Made by a program: the position numbers and the translations under genes. A stretch of DNA of 64,000 bases from Pyxidicoccus caerfyrddinensis. Its GTDB lineage: Bacteria; Myxococcota; Myxococcia; Myxococcales; Myxococcaceae. Where the stretch lies: contig NZ_JAAIYA010000019.1 of assembly GCF_010894405.1 (NCBI RefSeq), positions 1 to 64,000 on the forward strand, given 5' to 3'. The notes under the pieces were generated by a model. The model was not told the origin of the DNA, searched no databases, and was given only the letters and a program-made list of their open reading frames with translations. Of the stretch, positions 26,873 through 35,203 are shown piece after piece. Position 1 is the first letter of the stretch, and every line of letters starts with the position of its first letter.

Positions 26873-27846
26873 AGGCCGTGACGTTGCTGTCCCTGGCGCT
26901 GCTGTCCCGCGCCTCCCTCGCCGCCTCACCGCCTCCGGCCTCCGCGCCTCCGGCCGAAGCGGCGGACACCCACCCCGGCGCCGAGGCCATTCTCGAGTCC
27001 CCCGCCGCGTCCGCGCAGGCGGCGACGTCCACCCCGCACCGGCCCAATGGCTGGGAGGGGCTCACCGCGGAGCAGCGGGCCGCGCTCGTGGCCGAGGACC
27101 CGGACGCGCCGCTGCCCGAGCGCGTGCTGCGGATGAGCGAGCGCTTCATCAACACGCCCTACGTGCTGTCGCCCCTGGGCGAGGGCCAGGGCGTGGACCC
27201 GGACCCCACCTTCCGGCTGGACGCGGTGGACTGCCTCACCTTCGTGGAGCAGTCCGTGGCGCTGGGGCTGGCGCGCAGCGAGCCGGAAGTCGCCCCGCTG
27301 CTGGAGCACCTGCGCTACGCGAGCTCGCCTTCCTACGAGGACCGCAACCACCTCATGGAGGCGCAGTGGCTGCCCAACAACATCCGCAAGGGCTTCCTCG
27401 TGGACGTGACGCGGCGCTACGCCGGTGAGGACGCGGTGGGCGTCACCAAGACGCTCACCCCGCTCACCTGGCAGTCGCGCTCGTCGGCGGCGCTGGCACT
27501 GCCGAAAGAGCGGCGGCCGGTGGGCACGTACCCGCTGAACATGCTCCCGCTGGAGCGGGTGCTCACGCACGCGCGCTCCATCCCCTCGGGCACCATCCTC
27601 GTGGTGCTGCGCGAGGATTTGCCGCTGAAGGCCACCCGCGTGACGCACCTGGGCTTCGTGGTGCAGCGCAAGAAGCGCACGTACCTGCGCCACGCCTCGC
27701 GCGGCGGCTACAACCGCGTGGTGGACGAGGACCTGGAGACGTTCCTCGCCCGCAACGCGCGCTACGCGAAGTGGAAGGTGACGGGCGTCAGCCTCTTCGA
27801 GGTGCGCCGGCCGGACGCTCCGGCCAGCGCCATGCGCTCGCCCTGA
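26869..27846 (+). CDS. DUF1460 protein, amidase-like cysteine hydrolase
   Basis: The 325-residue exported protein has a signal peptide, an Ala/Pro-rich spacer to about residue 60, then a DUF1460 domain of the NlpC/P60-like superfamily. Members are N-acetylmuramoyl-L-alanine amidase-like. The catalytic cysteine is probably in DAVDCLTFVEQ (about residue 123); a histidine is in VTHLGFVV (about 263). FINTPYVLSPLGEG and HASRGGYNRVVDEDLETFL also fit the family. It should act on peptidoglycan fragments in the periplasm. Translation is coupled to the HEAT gene upstream. A convergent gene ends 7 bp after it. Confidence 0.85.
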   Translation: MKAVTLLSLALLSRASLAASPPPASAPPAEAADTHPGAEAILESPAASAQAATSTPHRPNGWEGLTAEQRAALVAEDPDAPLPERVLRMSERFINTPYVLSPLGEGQGVDPDPTFRLDAVDCLTFVEQSVALGLARSEPEVAPLLEHLRYASSPSYEDRNHLMEAQWLPNNIRKGFLVDVTRRYAGEDAVGVTKTLTPLTWQSRSSAALALPKERRPVGTYPLNMLPLERVLTHARSIPSGTILVVLREDLPLKATRVTHLGFVVQRKKRTYLRHASRGGYNRVVDEDLETFLARNARYAKWKVTGVSLFEVRRPDAPASAMRSP

Positions 27847-27853
27847 CGCCTGC

Positions 27854-28303
27854 TCAGGGAGCGGGCGGCGGAGCGGAAGACTGCAGCTCGCCCTCTCGCT
27901 CCTCCTCTTCCGCGGCCTGGACGGCCTCGTCGGTGGTGGCCAGCTCCTGCACCCGCTCCTGCTCCAGGAGCGGAATGGCGCGGGCCGCCGCGTCCTCGGG
28001 CACGAGGATTTCCCACCAGGGCAGCAGGTTGCCGGTGGTCAGCGTGTCCACCACGCCCGAGCGGCCGGCACGCACCAGCACGGGGATGTTGGCCTCCTGG
28101 AGCAGCTCCACGAAGGCCTCCGCCGTGAATGGGTCCTCCGCGGTGGCCGCGCGCACGAAGACGCGCTTGTCCAACTCATGAGGCAGCGGCAGCCCCCGTG
28201 CCCGCATCTCCGCCTCGCTCACGAGAAGCGGGTTGCCTGGGCAGTCCGCGCAGTCCTGCACGCTGTCCTGGTACTCCGAGCCGCACCTGGCGCAGTATTT
28301 CAT
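27854..28303 (-). CDS. Zinc-ribbon protein with DUF2007-like domain
   Basis: The protein (149 residues from ATG 28303, which follows GGAGGG) opens with a zinc ribbon MKYCARCGSEYQDSVQDCADC, two CxxC pairs. The central part resembles the DUF2007 signal-transduction-like fold (VRAATAEDPFTAEAFVELLQEANIPVLVRA, listed here in two segments of the same domain), and the tail is acidic. Function is unknown; it is probably cytosolic. The response regulator gene on the same strand starts upstream (28389-28784), 85 bp away, so co-transcription is possible. Confidence 0.78.
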   Translation of the reverse strand: MKYCARCGSEYQDSVQDCADCPGNPLLVSEAEMRARGLPLPHELDKRVFVRAATAEDPFTAEAFVELLQEANIPVLVRAGRSGVVDTLTTGNLLPWWEILVPEDAAARAIPLLEQERVQELATTDEAVQAAEEEEREGELQSSAPPPAP

Positions 28304-28388
28304 CGACGGTCCCTCCTGCCCGTGTGGTGTCTGGAGGGTCATGGTAGGGCCGACGCCCGCGAGCGGCACCCCCGTCCAGACACTTCGT

Positions 28389-28784
28389 TCAGTGGCGGGC
28401 TTCCTCGGGGCCACCGCCCATCCACCGCCGGGCCTCTCCGCCCAGCCGGCCCACGGCGGCGCTGAGCCGCTCCACGTCGATGGGCTTGCGTAGCACCACG
28501 TCGCAGAACTCCGCCCCCTGCACCTGTGTGTAGCCGGACACGAGGATGACGCGGGCGCGGGGCTCGCGCTCCTTCACCCGCTGTGCCAGCTCGGTGCCGA
28601 GCATTCCGGGCAGTGACTCGTCCGTCACCACCACGTCCGGGTGCTCGGCCTCGAAGGCCTTGAGCCCCGCGAGTCCGTCCGGCGCGGTCCTCACGTCGAA
28701 CTCGGCTTCCAGCAGCTCGGCCAGCAGCTCCCGGCTGTCCCCGTCGTCCTCTACCAGCAGGACCTTGATTCGCTCGTCACCCAT
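28389..28784 (-). CDS. Single-domain response regulator
   Basis: A 131-residue CheY-like receiver begins MGDERIKVLLVEDDGDSREL. The acidic pocket (Glu-Asp-Asp), the phospho-acceptor Asp in VVVTDESLPG, the Ser of ILVSGYTQ and the Lys of LRKPID are all present, so it should be phosphorylated. There is no output domain. ATG 28784 is used since the longer frame upstream is low-complexity. No kinase gene is adjacent, so its partner is unknown; it diverges from the HPF gene 164 bp away. Confidence 0.9.
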   Translation of the reverse strand: MGDERIKVLLVEDDGDSRELLAELLEAEFDVRTAPDGLAGLKAFEAEHPDVVVTDESLPGMLGTELAQRVKEREPRARVILVSGYTQVQGAEFCDVVLRKPIDVERLSAAVGRLGGEARRWMGGGPEEARH

Positions 28785-28948
28785 GTGCCTGGGAAACCCA
28801 CGTGTCGGAGTGAATCGTCCTCCGCCCCCTCGGTCGCCCCCGCGCCCTTCCGCCAGGAGGGCAGGAGAGCAGGGGAGCAGGGGAGCAGCGGGGCCCCCTC
28901 TCACCGGAAGGTGTCGGGCTGTCCATCTTTGACACCGGAGGTGATGCC

Positions 28949-29308
28949 ATGAAGGTGTTGCTGCGTGGAGTGCACCTGGACCTGACGGATGCCCTCAAGG
29001 CGTATGTGGACGAGCACCTGGTGAGCCGCATCGAGCGGTTCGCGGATGACGAGGCGGCGGAAATCGATATCTCGCTCGTGGACACGAATGGTCCCAAGGG
29101 CGGCGTGGACAAGGAGTGCCGGGTGACGGTGCGGCTGCCCGGCCTGTCCGCGGTGCACGTGACGGAGTCGGCGGACTCGCTGTTCCCCGCCATCGACGCA
29201 TCGCGTGATCGGCTGGAGAAGACCCTCAAGCGCACGCTGGAGCGGCGGCGCGACGTGCAGACCAACGGCCTGCCGCAGGATACGACGGTAGACGTGCCCA
29301 CCTACTAA
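28949..29308 (+). CDS. hpf: Ribosome hibernation promoting factor, HPF/RaiA family
   Basis: The 119-residue protein MKVLLRGVHLDLTDALKAYV is a short-form HPF/RaiA protein with the beta-alpha-beta-beta-beta-alpha pattern: DEHLVSRIERFADD, EIDISLVDTN, ECRVTVRLPG and DRLEKTLKRTLERRR. It binds the decoding centre of idle ribosomes and favours inactive 70S or dimeric forms. The extra C-terminal dimerisation domain of the long form is absent. GGAGGTGATGCC precedes the ATG. A long hairpin follows the gene. Confidence 0.85.
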   Translation: MKVLLRGVHLDLTDALKAYVDEHLVSRIERFADDEAAEIDISLVDTNGPKGGVDKECRVTVRLPGLSAVHVTESADSLFPAIDASRDRLEKTLKRTLERRRDVQTNGLPQDTTVDVPTY

Positions 29309-29329
29309 CCGGGATGGGAAGCAGTACGG

Positions 29330-29365
29330 GCCCGGTCTCCCAGGTCGTCGACCTGGCGACCGGGC
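29330..29365 (+). terminator. Two-part hairpin after hpf
   Basis: An outer 8-bp stem (GCCCGGTC / GACCGGGC) encloses an inner 6-bp stem (CCAGGT / ACCTGG) with a 5-base loop, 21 bp after the hpf stop. No T tract follows; likely a terminator or RNA-stabilising structure. Confidence 0.6.
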
Positions 29366-29451
29366 TCGGCGTGTCCATTGCCCGAATCTTGCTGGTCCCG
29401 AATGGTGAACGCTATAAGCGGAACCCTTCACCCTCGGGCTAAAGGATGGCG

Positions 29452-31455
29452 ATGGTCCGCCTCAAGTTCCTCGTCTTCGCATTCCTGGTCATCGGACTGG
29501 GCGTTGCTCACCTGCCGATGCTGTCGGGACCGCTGCGCGAGCGCGCCGTGGCGGGAGCCTCGTCTCAGGCCGCCAGTGGCGCCGCCGAGGTGGCGCGTCG
29601 CGTGGACGCCCGCCGCGCCGAAGTGCAGTCGCTGGCCCTGAAGCTGGCCGCCACGCCGGACGTCCTCTCCGCGGTGGCCGCGCTGCAGCCGGCTTCTCGC
29701 GCCACCGCGCCTCGCAACCCTCGCGACCGTGGAGGCGATGACGACAGCCCGGCCGGTCCGCAGCCCCTGACGGCCGAGCGCTTCGCCGCGGTGCGCACCG
29801 CCGCCCAGGCCGTGCTGCCCAAGGAGCTGAAGAACGCCGTGGTGGCGGTGGTGGCGCAGGACGCGCAGTTCCACGCCGTCGCCGCTGGCGAGCCGTCCTC
29901 GGACACCACGAAGCTGGACGTGGCGGCGGTGGCGAAGGCCGGCACGACGGTGCTGGATGCCTTCGGTGCTCCGCACGTGTTCGCGTCCGTTCCGCTCATG
30001 TGGAATGGGGACTCGCGCACCGGGCCGCTGGCCACGCTGGTGGTGGGCGCGCCGCTGATGGACGAGGGCCTGCTGCAGGCCGCCGTGGATGCGTCCGGCG
30101 TCGCGGCGCTCGCGCTGGTGAAGGGTGACGCGGTGGTGGGCGCCGCTGGCGCGGAGAAGGCGCTGGCGGAGGGCTCGTTGGCGCAAGTGGCGGCCGGAGC
30201 GAGCGGCGTGGTGCTGCGCAGCGGCCAGCTCCAGGACTTCGGTCCGGTGAAGCTGCCTGCCTTCACGAATGGCGACTTCATGGGCGGCCAGGCGCCGCTG
30301 ATGGTGGGCTCGCGTCGCGCGCTCGAGGGCACCCCGGTGGAGGTGCTCGCGGTGGCCGACACCCGCGCGGTGATGGGCGCGCTGGCCGGCTACCAGCAGA
30401 ACGCGCTGATGGGCCTGGCGGGCCTGCTGGCCCTCTCGCTGGTGTGGACGGTGCTGATGGGCTCGGGCCGCTCGGGCGATGAGGTCCAGGGCAACTCCGA
30501 CACGCTGAGCCTGTCGGCCGCCATGGCCGCCGCCGCGCCGCCGATGCAGGCCGCGCCGCAGCAGCTGCAGGGCGCGGATGCGTTCGCCAGGTCTCCTCCG
30601 GCCCCGACGCCGGGGCCCCTGGCGGACCCGTTCTCCATGCCCGCGCCCGCGCCGGCTCCCTCGGCGGACCCGTTCGCCATGGCGCCCCCGGCCCCCGCGC
30701 CCATGGGCGACCCGTTCGCCATGTCCCCGCCGACCCAGGCGCCCATGGGGGACATGTTCTCGCTGCCGCCTCCGGCCGCCGCTCCGGTGGCTTCCGCGCC
30801 CCTGTCGGACCCGTTCTCCTCGGCGGACCCGTTCGGCGCGCCCGACGCGTTCCCGTTCCCCGCGCCGCCTCCCGCTTCGGCGCCCGCGCCGTTCGCCGCG
30901 GCGTCGTCCATGCCCTTCGAGCCGGACCCCGCGGCCTTCCCTCCCGTGGAGCCCCTGACCCCGGCGTCTCCGCGCCGTGGCGCGTTCGCCTTCGAGGACC
31001 AGCCCACGGCGGCGTACTCGCTGCAGCAGGCGGCGGACCCGTTCGCCCTCGCGTCCGCGCAGACGCCGGACAACCCGGAGACGACGCGCGTGGCGGCGAT
31101 TCCGCGCGAGCTGCTCCAGGCCAGCGCCCGTCCGCAGACGTCGGAAGCCATCCCCATGCCCGCGCCGCGCTCGTCGGTGGCGCCGCCCCCGGCCGCGATT
31201 CCGCTGCCCGGCCTGGGCAACTCCGCGGTGGCGCTCTCCGAGGAGCAGCACTTCCAGGAGGTCTTCCGCGAGTTCCTCACCACCCGCGAGCGGTGCGGTG
31301 AGCCGGCCGACGGACTGACCTACGACAAGTTCGTGCAGAAGCTCCGCAAGAACAAGGAACAGCTCGTCCAGAAGTACGCATGCAAGACGGTGCGCTTCCA
31401 GGTCTACGTGAAGGAGGGCAAGGCCGCCCTCAAGGCCACGCCCGTCAAGGACTGA
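29452..31455 (+). CDS. MXAN_5187-like membrane protein with DPF repeats
   Basis: The protein (667 residues from ATG 29452, which has AAAGG at proper spacing; ATG 29446 is 6 bp earlier) has four parts. These are an N-terminal membrane helix, a periplasmic region of about 330 residues that may be Cache-like, a second helix (ALMGLAGLLALSLVWTVLMG) and a long cytoplasmic Pro/Ala region. That region repeats ADPF/GDPF units (for example SADPFAMAPP, GDPFAMSPP). A conserved C-terminal domain ends it: EEQHFQEVFREFLTTRERCG and KFVQKLRKNKEQLVQKYAC. I recall this C-terminus as the MXAN_5187 family, known mainly from myxobacteria. Its role is unknown; a sensory or scaffold function is inferred. Confidence 0.75.
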   Translation: MVRLKFLVFAFLVIGLGVAHLPMLSGPLRERAVAGASSQAASGAAEVARRVDARRAEVQSLALKLAATPDVLSAVAALQPASRATAPRNPRDRGGDDDSPAGPQPLTAERFAAVRTAAQAVLPKELKNAVVAVVAQDAQFHAVAAGEPSSDTTKLDVAAVAKAGTTVLDAFGAPHVFASVPLMWNGDSRTGPLATLVVGAPLMDEGLLQAAVDASGVAALALVKGDAVVGAAGAEKALAEGSLAQVAAGASGVVLRSGQLQDFGPVKLPAFTNGDFMGGQAPLMVGSRRALEGTPVEVLAVADTRAVMGALAGYQQNALMGLAGLLALSLVWTVLMGSGRSGDEVQGNSDTLSLSAAMAAAAPPMQAAPQQLQGADAFARSPPAPTPGPLADPFSMPAPAPAPSADPFAMAPPAPAPMGDPFAMSPPTQAPMGDMFSLPPPAAAPVASAPLSDPFSSADPFGAPDAFPFPAPPPASAPAPFAAASSMPFEPDPAAFPPVEPLTPASPRRGAFAFEDQPTAAYSLQQAADPFALASAQTPDNPETTRVAAIPRELLQASARPQTSEAIPMPAPRSSVAPPPAAIPLPGLGNSAVALSEEQHFQEVFREFLTTRERCGEPADGLTYDKFVQKLRKNKEQLVQKYACKTVRFQVYVKEGKAALKATPVKD

Positions 31456-31483
31456 CGCGCGGCGCGCACACCCGCGCGGTGAC

Positions 31484-31523
31484 GAAGGCCCGTGATCTCC
31501 TCCGTGAGGTCGCGGGCCTTCTT
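31484..31523. terminator. Terminator after the MXAN_5187-like gene
   Basis: GAAGGCCCG and CGGGCCTTC arms extend inward to a 16-bp stem with two G-U pairs and a 6-base loop, followed by TT. It separates this gene from the convergent receiver gene and may serve both. Confidence 0.65.
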
Positions 31524-31588
31524 GCGTCAGCGGTGATGCGCTCGCGGCCTGCCTGCCGGCGCCGCCGCGCGCGCGACAGCGCCCCGCG

Positions 31589-32008
31589 TCAGGCCTGGCC
31601 CTCGCTGGAGCGCACCTGCTCCGCGCGGGCCTGGAGGATGGGGCGCACCACGCCGCGGAAGTGCTCCCAGGCGCTGGGGCTGGAGGGCGCTTCCAGCATC
31701 GCGAGGATGCCCGAGAGGGGCACGTCCTGCGGCAGCCACGTCGCGCGCGACACGATGATGACGGGCACCTTCGGAAACGCCGGGTTGAGCAGCAGCTCCC
31801 CGTAGATGCCCCAGCCGCTGATGTCCGGCAGGTCCAGGTCCAGCAGGAGCAGATGCGGCGGCGGGCCTGACTTCAGGGTTCCGAGCGCGTGCAGCGCATG
31901 GTTCACAATCTGGACGTCCCAGCCCTCGGCCTCGAGGAGCGCGCCCAGGTTTCGGGCGAAGAAGACGTTGTCGTCCACGATGAGGGCGCGAGGGCGCGGC
32001 GACTGCAT
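31589..32008 (-). CDS. Receiver-domain protein lacking the conserved lysine
   Basis: A 139-residue receiver starts MQSPRPRALIVDDNVFFARN. The acidic pair, the phospho-acceptor region LLLLDLDLPDISG and the Ser of VIIVSRA are present. The conserved Lys-Pro near the end is replaced by LEAPSS, with no lysine nearby. Phosphorylation or its readout may thus be altered, as in pseudo-receivers. There is no output domain. It lies 134 bp downstream of the NtrY-like kinase gene on the same strand and could be its partner or part of the same operon. Confidence 0.8.
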   Translation of the reverse strand: MQSPRPRALIVDDNVFFARNLGALLEAEGWDVQIVNHALHALGTLKSGPPPHLLLLDLDLPDISGWGIYGELLLNPAFPKVPVIIVSRATWLPQDVPLSGILAMLEAPSSPSAWEHFRGVVRPILQARAEQVRSSEGQA

Positions 32009-32142
32009 GGCGGGGCAGTGTAGCCAGATTGCGACTGCCATCGGAATCGCGATGGCAGCCACCCCGCGCGCGCGGTGGGGTCGCCATCACCCCGAGTGCA
32101 GGCGGCGCGTCTGCGGCTGGGGTGGAACCTACCCGCCTGCGG

Positions 32143-33822
32143 CTACTCCGCCCGCAACCGCGCGGGGCCGAGGCCTTCCGCGCGGGGGAGCACGACGATG
32201 AAGCGCGCGCCCTGGCCGGGCTCGCCGGCCACGTCGAGCTTGCCGCCGTGCTCCTGGAGGATGCGCGCGGCGATGGCCAGCCCCAGGCCGGTGCCGCCTT
32301 CCTTGGTGGTGAAGTAGGGCTCGAAGATGCGGGCGCGGTGCTCGGGGGGAATGCCGGGGCCGCTGTCCTCCACCTCGACGATGGCGTCCGCCTCCGTGCC
32401 CTTCACGCGCACGCGCAGCGCGCCGCCCTTCTCCTTCATCGCCTCCTCGCCGTTCTTCACCAGGTTGACCAGCACCTGGGTGAGCTGGTCCCTGTCCACC
32501 TTCGCCACCACGCCCGTCTGGAGCGACGGGAGGATCTGGATGCCCTCGGGCGGCGCGGCGTACAGCGACAGCACGCTCTGCACCAGTTCGCCCAGGTCCA
32601 CCGGCGCGAGCTGCGGCTTGGGCATGCGCGCGAAGCGGCTGAACTCGTCCACGATTCGCCGCAGCCGGTCCACCTCCTCCAGCACCACGCCCGCGCTCTC
32701 CTTGAACATGTCCGGGAAGCGCGGGTGCCGGGCCTCCTGCGCGGCGAGCAGCGTCTCCAGCGACATGCGGATGGGCGTCAGCGGGTTCTTGATTTCGTGC
32801 GCCAGCCGCCGCGCCACCTCCTGCCACGCGGCAATGCGCTCGCTGGCCACCAACCGCTCGGTGGTGGCCTTCAGCTCTCCCGTCATGCGGTTGAACGTCC
32901 GCACCAGCTCGCCCACCTCGCCGCTGGCCTCGACGGCGACCTGCGCGTCCAGCGCGCCCTCGGCCACGCGGCGAGCGCCCTCGGTGAGGGCTTCCACCGG
33001 GCGCGTCATCCACCGCGACACCAGGAGGCCCAGCAGCACCGCGAAGGCGGCGCCCAGTCCCGCCAGCAGGAGGAAGGCGCGCATGACGCCCTGCTCGGCC
33101 TCGTTCGCGGCGGCACGGCTGAAGACGAGGCGCACGGTGGCCGCCTCTCCCAGGGGGAGCGTCCGCTCCACCGTGGGAGGTTCGGCCTCGCCGGCCCGGG
33201 CCAGCTCCGTGTCACCGGACATCAGCGACACCCGGGCCTGGGTGAGGCGCGCCAGGTGCTGCGCCAGTCCCTCGTCCAGGAGCACGCCGCCCACGGCCCA
33301 CAGACGCAGGTCGCCGTAGTCCACCGGGCGCGCGGTGACGAGCGCGGGAAGCTGGCGCAGGCCGGACGGTGTGCGCACCTCCACGCGGACCGGCACGGGC
33401 TTCGGTGACTTCTCGCGCGTGACGTCGAAGAGGGCGGGGTCCGGGTCTCCCCGGCGAGCGGGCAGGTGGCCGGAGGACAGCACCGTGCCGCCCCGGTCGA
33501 AGAGGGCGAGCACCGTCAGGCCGCGGCTGCGCATCAGCCCCTCGGCGGTGCCGGCCTGAATCGCGCGGGTGGGGCTCTCGCGCGCTTCGCGGGCCAGGTC
33601 CTCCATGGCGGGGCTGTCCACCAGCTCTTCCACCGCGCGGCGGGCGTTGGCGCCGGAGCGCTCGAGGGACTCCTGCGCGGAGGTGATGGCCGCTTCCATT
33701 CGCGCGTCCAGCTCGCGAGACAGCGTGTCGCGCAGCCGGGTGAGGGTGGGGGGCACCACCACCGCGAGCGGCACCACCGCGAGCAGCGTGAAGGCGAGCG
33801 CCAGCCGCGTCCTCAGGCGCAT
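32143..33822 (-). CDS. Membrane histidine kinase, NtrY-like
   Basis: The 559-residue kinase has an N-terminal membrane helix (residues 7-28), a periplasmic sensor region of about 220 residues, a second helix (AFLLLAGLGAAFAVLLGLLV, about 250-270), a HAMP domain, and a kinase core. The H box is RRLAHEIKNPLTPIRMSLE and the ATP site has LVNLVKNGEEAM, VEDSGPGIP, FEPYFTTKEGGTGLGL. The pattern resembles NtrY-type sensors. It starts 10 bp after the solute-binding protein gene ends. This suggests its signal comes from the exported proteins of the same operon, perhaps peptides released from the wall. Confidence 0.92.
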   Translation of the reverse strand: MRLRTRLALAFTLLAVVPLAVVVPPTLTRLRDTLSRELDARMEAAITSAQESLERSGANARRAVEELVDSPAMEDLAREARESPTRAIQAGTAEGLMRSRGLTVLALFDRGGTVLSSGHLPARRGDPDPALFDVTREKSPKPVPVRVEVRTPSGLRQLPALVTARPVDYGDLRLWAVGGVLLDEGLAQHLARLTQARVSLMSGDTELARAGEAEPPTVERTLPLGEAATVRLVFSRAAANEAEQGVMRAFLLLAGLGAAFAVLLGLLVSRWMTRPVEALTEGARRVAEGALDAQVAVEASGEVGELVRTFNRMTGELKATTERLVASERIAAWQEVARRLAHEIKNPLTPIRMSLETLLAAQEARHPRFPDMFKESAGVVLEEVDRLRRIVDEFSRFARMPKPQLAPVDLGELVQSVLSLYAAPPEGIQILPSLQTGVVAKVDRDQLTQVLVNLVKNGEEAMKEKGGALRVRVKGTEADAIVEVEDSGPGIPPEHRARIFEPYFTTKEGGTGLGLAIAARILQEHGGKLDVAGEPGQGARFIVVLPRAEGLGPARLRAE

Positions 33823-33832
33823 GGCGTTCTCC

Positions 33833-35203
33833 TCACGGACGGCCTCCGGTGGCCGTGCCTTCCTGCGGCGCCAGGTACAGCCCGTCCACCCATGGCAGGC
33901 CCTGCGCGTCGAAGCGCAGCCCGCCCACCTCCGGCACGAGGCGCACGCCCAGGCCCTGCGCGTACAGCGGCACCAGCGGCACGGACGGGGCCAGCGCCAG
34001 GGCCCGCTCGCGCGCCCGGGTGTCCCGCGCTCCCGAGTCCGCCAGCGCGCCGATGGCCGGCAGCTCCACGCCGAGCAAATCCCTGCGCCCGCCCGCGTCC
34101 AGCACCACCGCGAGCGCGGGGCCGGGCACGGGCGGCAGCAGCAGGGCGTGCAGCATCAGCTCGAAGTCGCCCTTCGCCCAGCGTGCGCGCAGCGCCGAGC
34201 GCGGCATCGGCTCCAGCGCCACGGTGTAGCCGCGCTCGTGCAGCTTCACCTGGATGCGCTCCGCCACCGCGCGCTGGTCGTCCAGCGAGGCGTCGTAGAG
34301 GAGCGTCACCGTGCGCGGCGTGCTCGCGGCGGGAGGCGCGGGGCGAGGCCGGGGGCCTTGCGGCATCAGCGCGGGCGGCAGCAGGTGCGGCATGGGCTGC
34401 GCCGGAGCGTGGACGAAGAGGCGGGTGAGGTCCTCGCGGTCGATGGCGCTCTCCACCGCCTGCCGGAAGTCCGCGGGCAGCTTCCGGGGAGAGAAGGCCA
34501 GGAAGGTGGCGTAGAAGGGCGTGCCCGCCGTGGTGTCCGTCTCCGTGGAGACGCCCAGCTCCATCTGCACCTGCCGGGAGGACCACAGGCGCGCCAGGCC
34601 CCGCTCATCCGTGCCGGTGAGCAGCAGCCGGTCCAGGTACGGACGGCCCTGGGGCCAGGCGAGCTGCGCCTCCAGCGTGCCCCGTCCCGCGGCGCTGAAG
34701 GGGCCCTGGCCGGGGGACGACGCGGGCGCGGCCAGCGCGGGGTGGCACAGCGCGCGCTCCAGGTCCGGCCAGGGGAAGGACAGCATCAGCTCCACCGTGG
34801 CGCCCTGGGTGTTCACCTGTCGCGCCTCGCCTCGCACCGGGTAGAGCAGGGCGCGGTAGGGCGAGGCGTTCTCCGCGCTGGCCAGTCGCATCCACGCGCG
34901 GGCCAGCGCGCCGGCGGTGGCGGCGTTGGGCAGCGTGAGGCGCACGGACTGGGGCGTGGGGCGCGACAGCTCGCGGGCGAGCGCGGGGAGGACGGTTCCG
35001 TCCGGCATGGCGCGGCACACCGGGCGCGACAGCAGCCCGAGCAGCGTGGCCTCCAGGGGCGTGTCGGCGAGCGCGGGCTCTCCCACCTCGGGAGGACCGT
35101 CATGCGCCACGCGCAGCTCGCCACCGTAGCGAGGGCGACCGGCCGCCAGCGCGGACGCGGAGGAGAGGAGCAGCAGACTCGCGAGAGCAGAGCGCAACGT
35201 CAT
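33833..35203 (-). CDS. Family 5 extracellular solute-binding protein
   Basis: The ATG at 35203 gives 456 residues with a Sec signal peptide (LASLLLLSSASALAAG). RPRYGGELRVA at the mature N-terminus and the layout (DTPLEATLLGLLSRPV, DFRQAVESAIDREDLTRLF, YDASLDDQRAVAERIQVKLHERGY in separate parts) match peptide/nickel-binding SBP_bac_5 proteins. It is somewhat short for the family. No permease or ATPase genes lie nearby, so it probably serves as a periplasmic receptor rather than a transporter component. It overlaps the upstream gene by 4 bp and precedes the kinase gene by 10 bp. Confidence 0.85.
   Translation of the reverse strand: MTLRSALASLLLLSSASALAAGRPRYGGELRVAHDGPPEVGEPALADTPLEATLLGLLSRPVCRAMPDGTVLPALARELSRPTPQSVRLTLPNAATAGALARAWMRLASAENASPYRALLYPVRGEARQVNTQGATVELMLSFPWPDLERALCHPALAAPASSPGQGPFSAAGRGTLEAQLAWPQGRPYLDRLLLTGTDERGLARLWSSRQVQMELGVSTETDTTAGTPFYATFLAFSPRKLPADFRQAVESAIDREDLTRLFVHAPAQPMPHLLPPALMPQGPRPRPAPPAASTPRTVTLLYDASLDDQRAVAERIQVKLHERGYTVALEPMPRSALRARWAKGDFELMLHALLLPPVPGPALAVVLDAGGRRDLLGVELPAIGALADSGARDTRARERALALAPSVPLVPLYAQGLGVRLVPEVGGLRFDAQGLPWVDGLYLAPQEGTATGGRP

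Noticed and set aside
25391-26929. Upstream extension of the OmpA-family gene
   Set aside because: It runs antisense through the DUF4398 promoter region and a HEAT gene, and lacks the signal peptide that begins at 25390.
31589-33822. NtrY-NtrX nitrogen regulation
   Set aside because: The kinase is NtrY-like, but the nearby receiver protein has no AAA+ or DNA-binding domain, and the operon context is cell-wall related.
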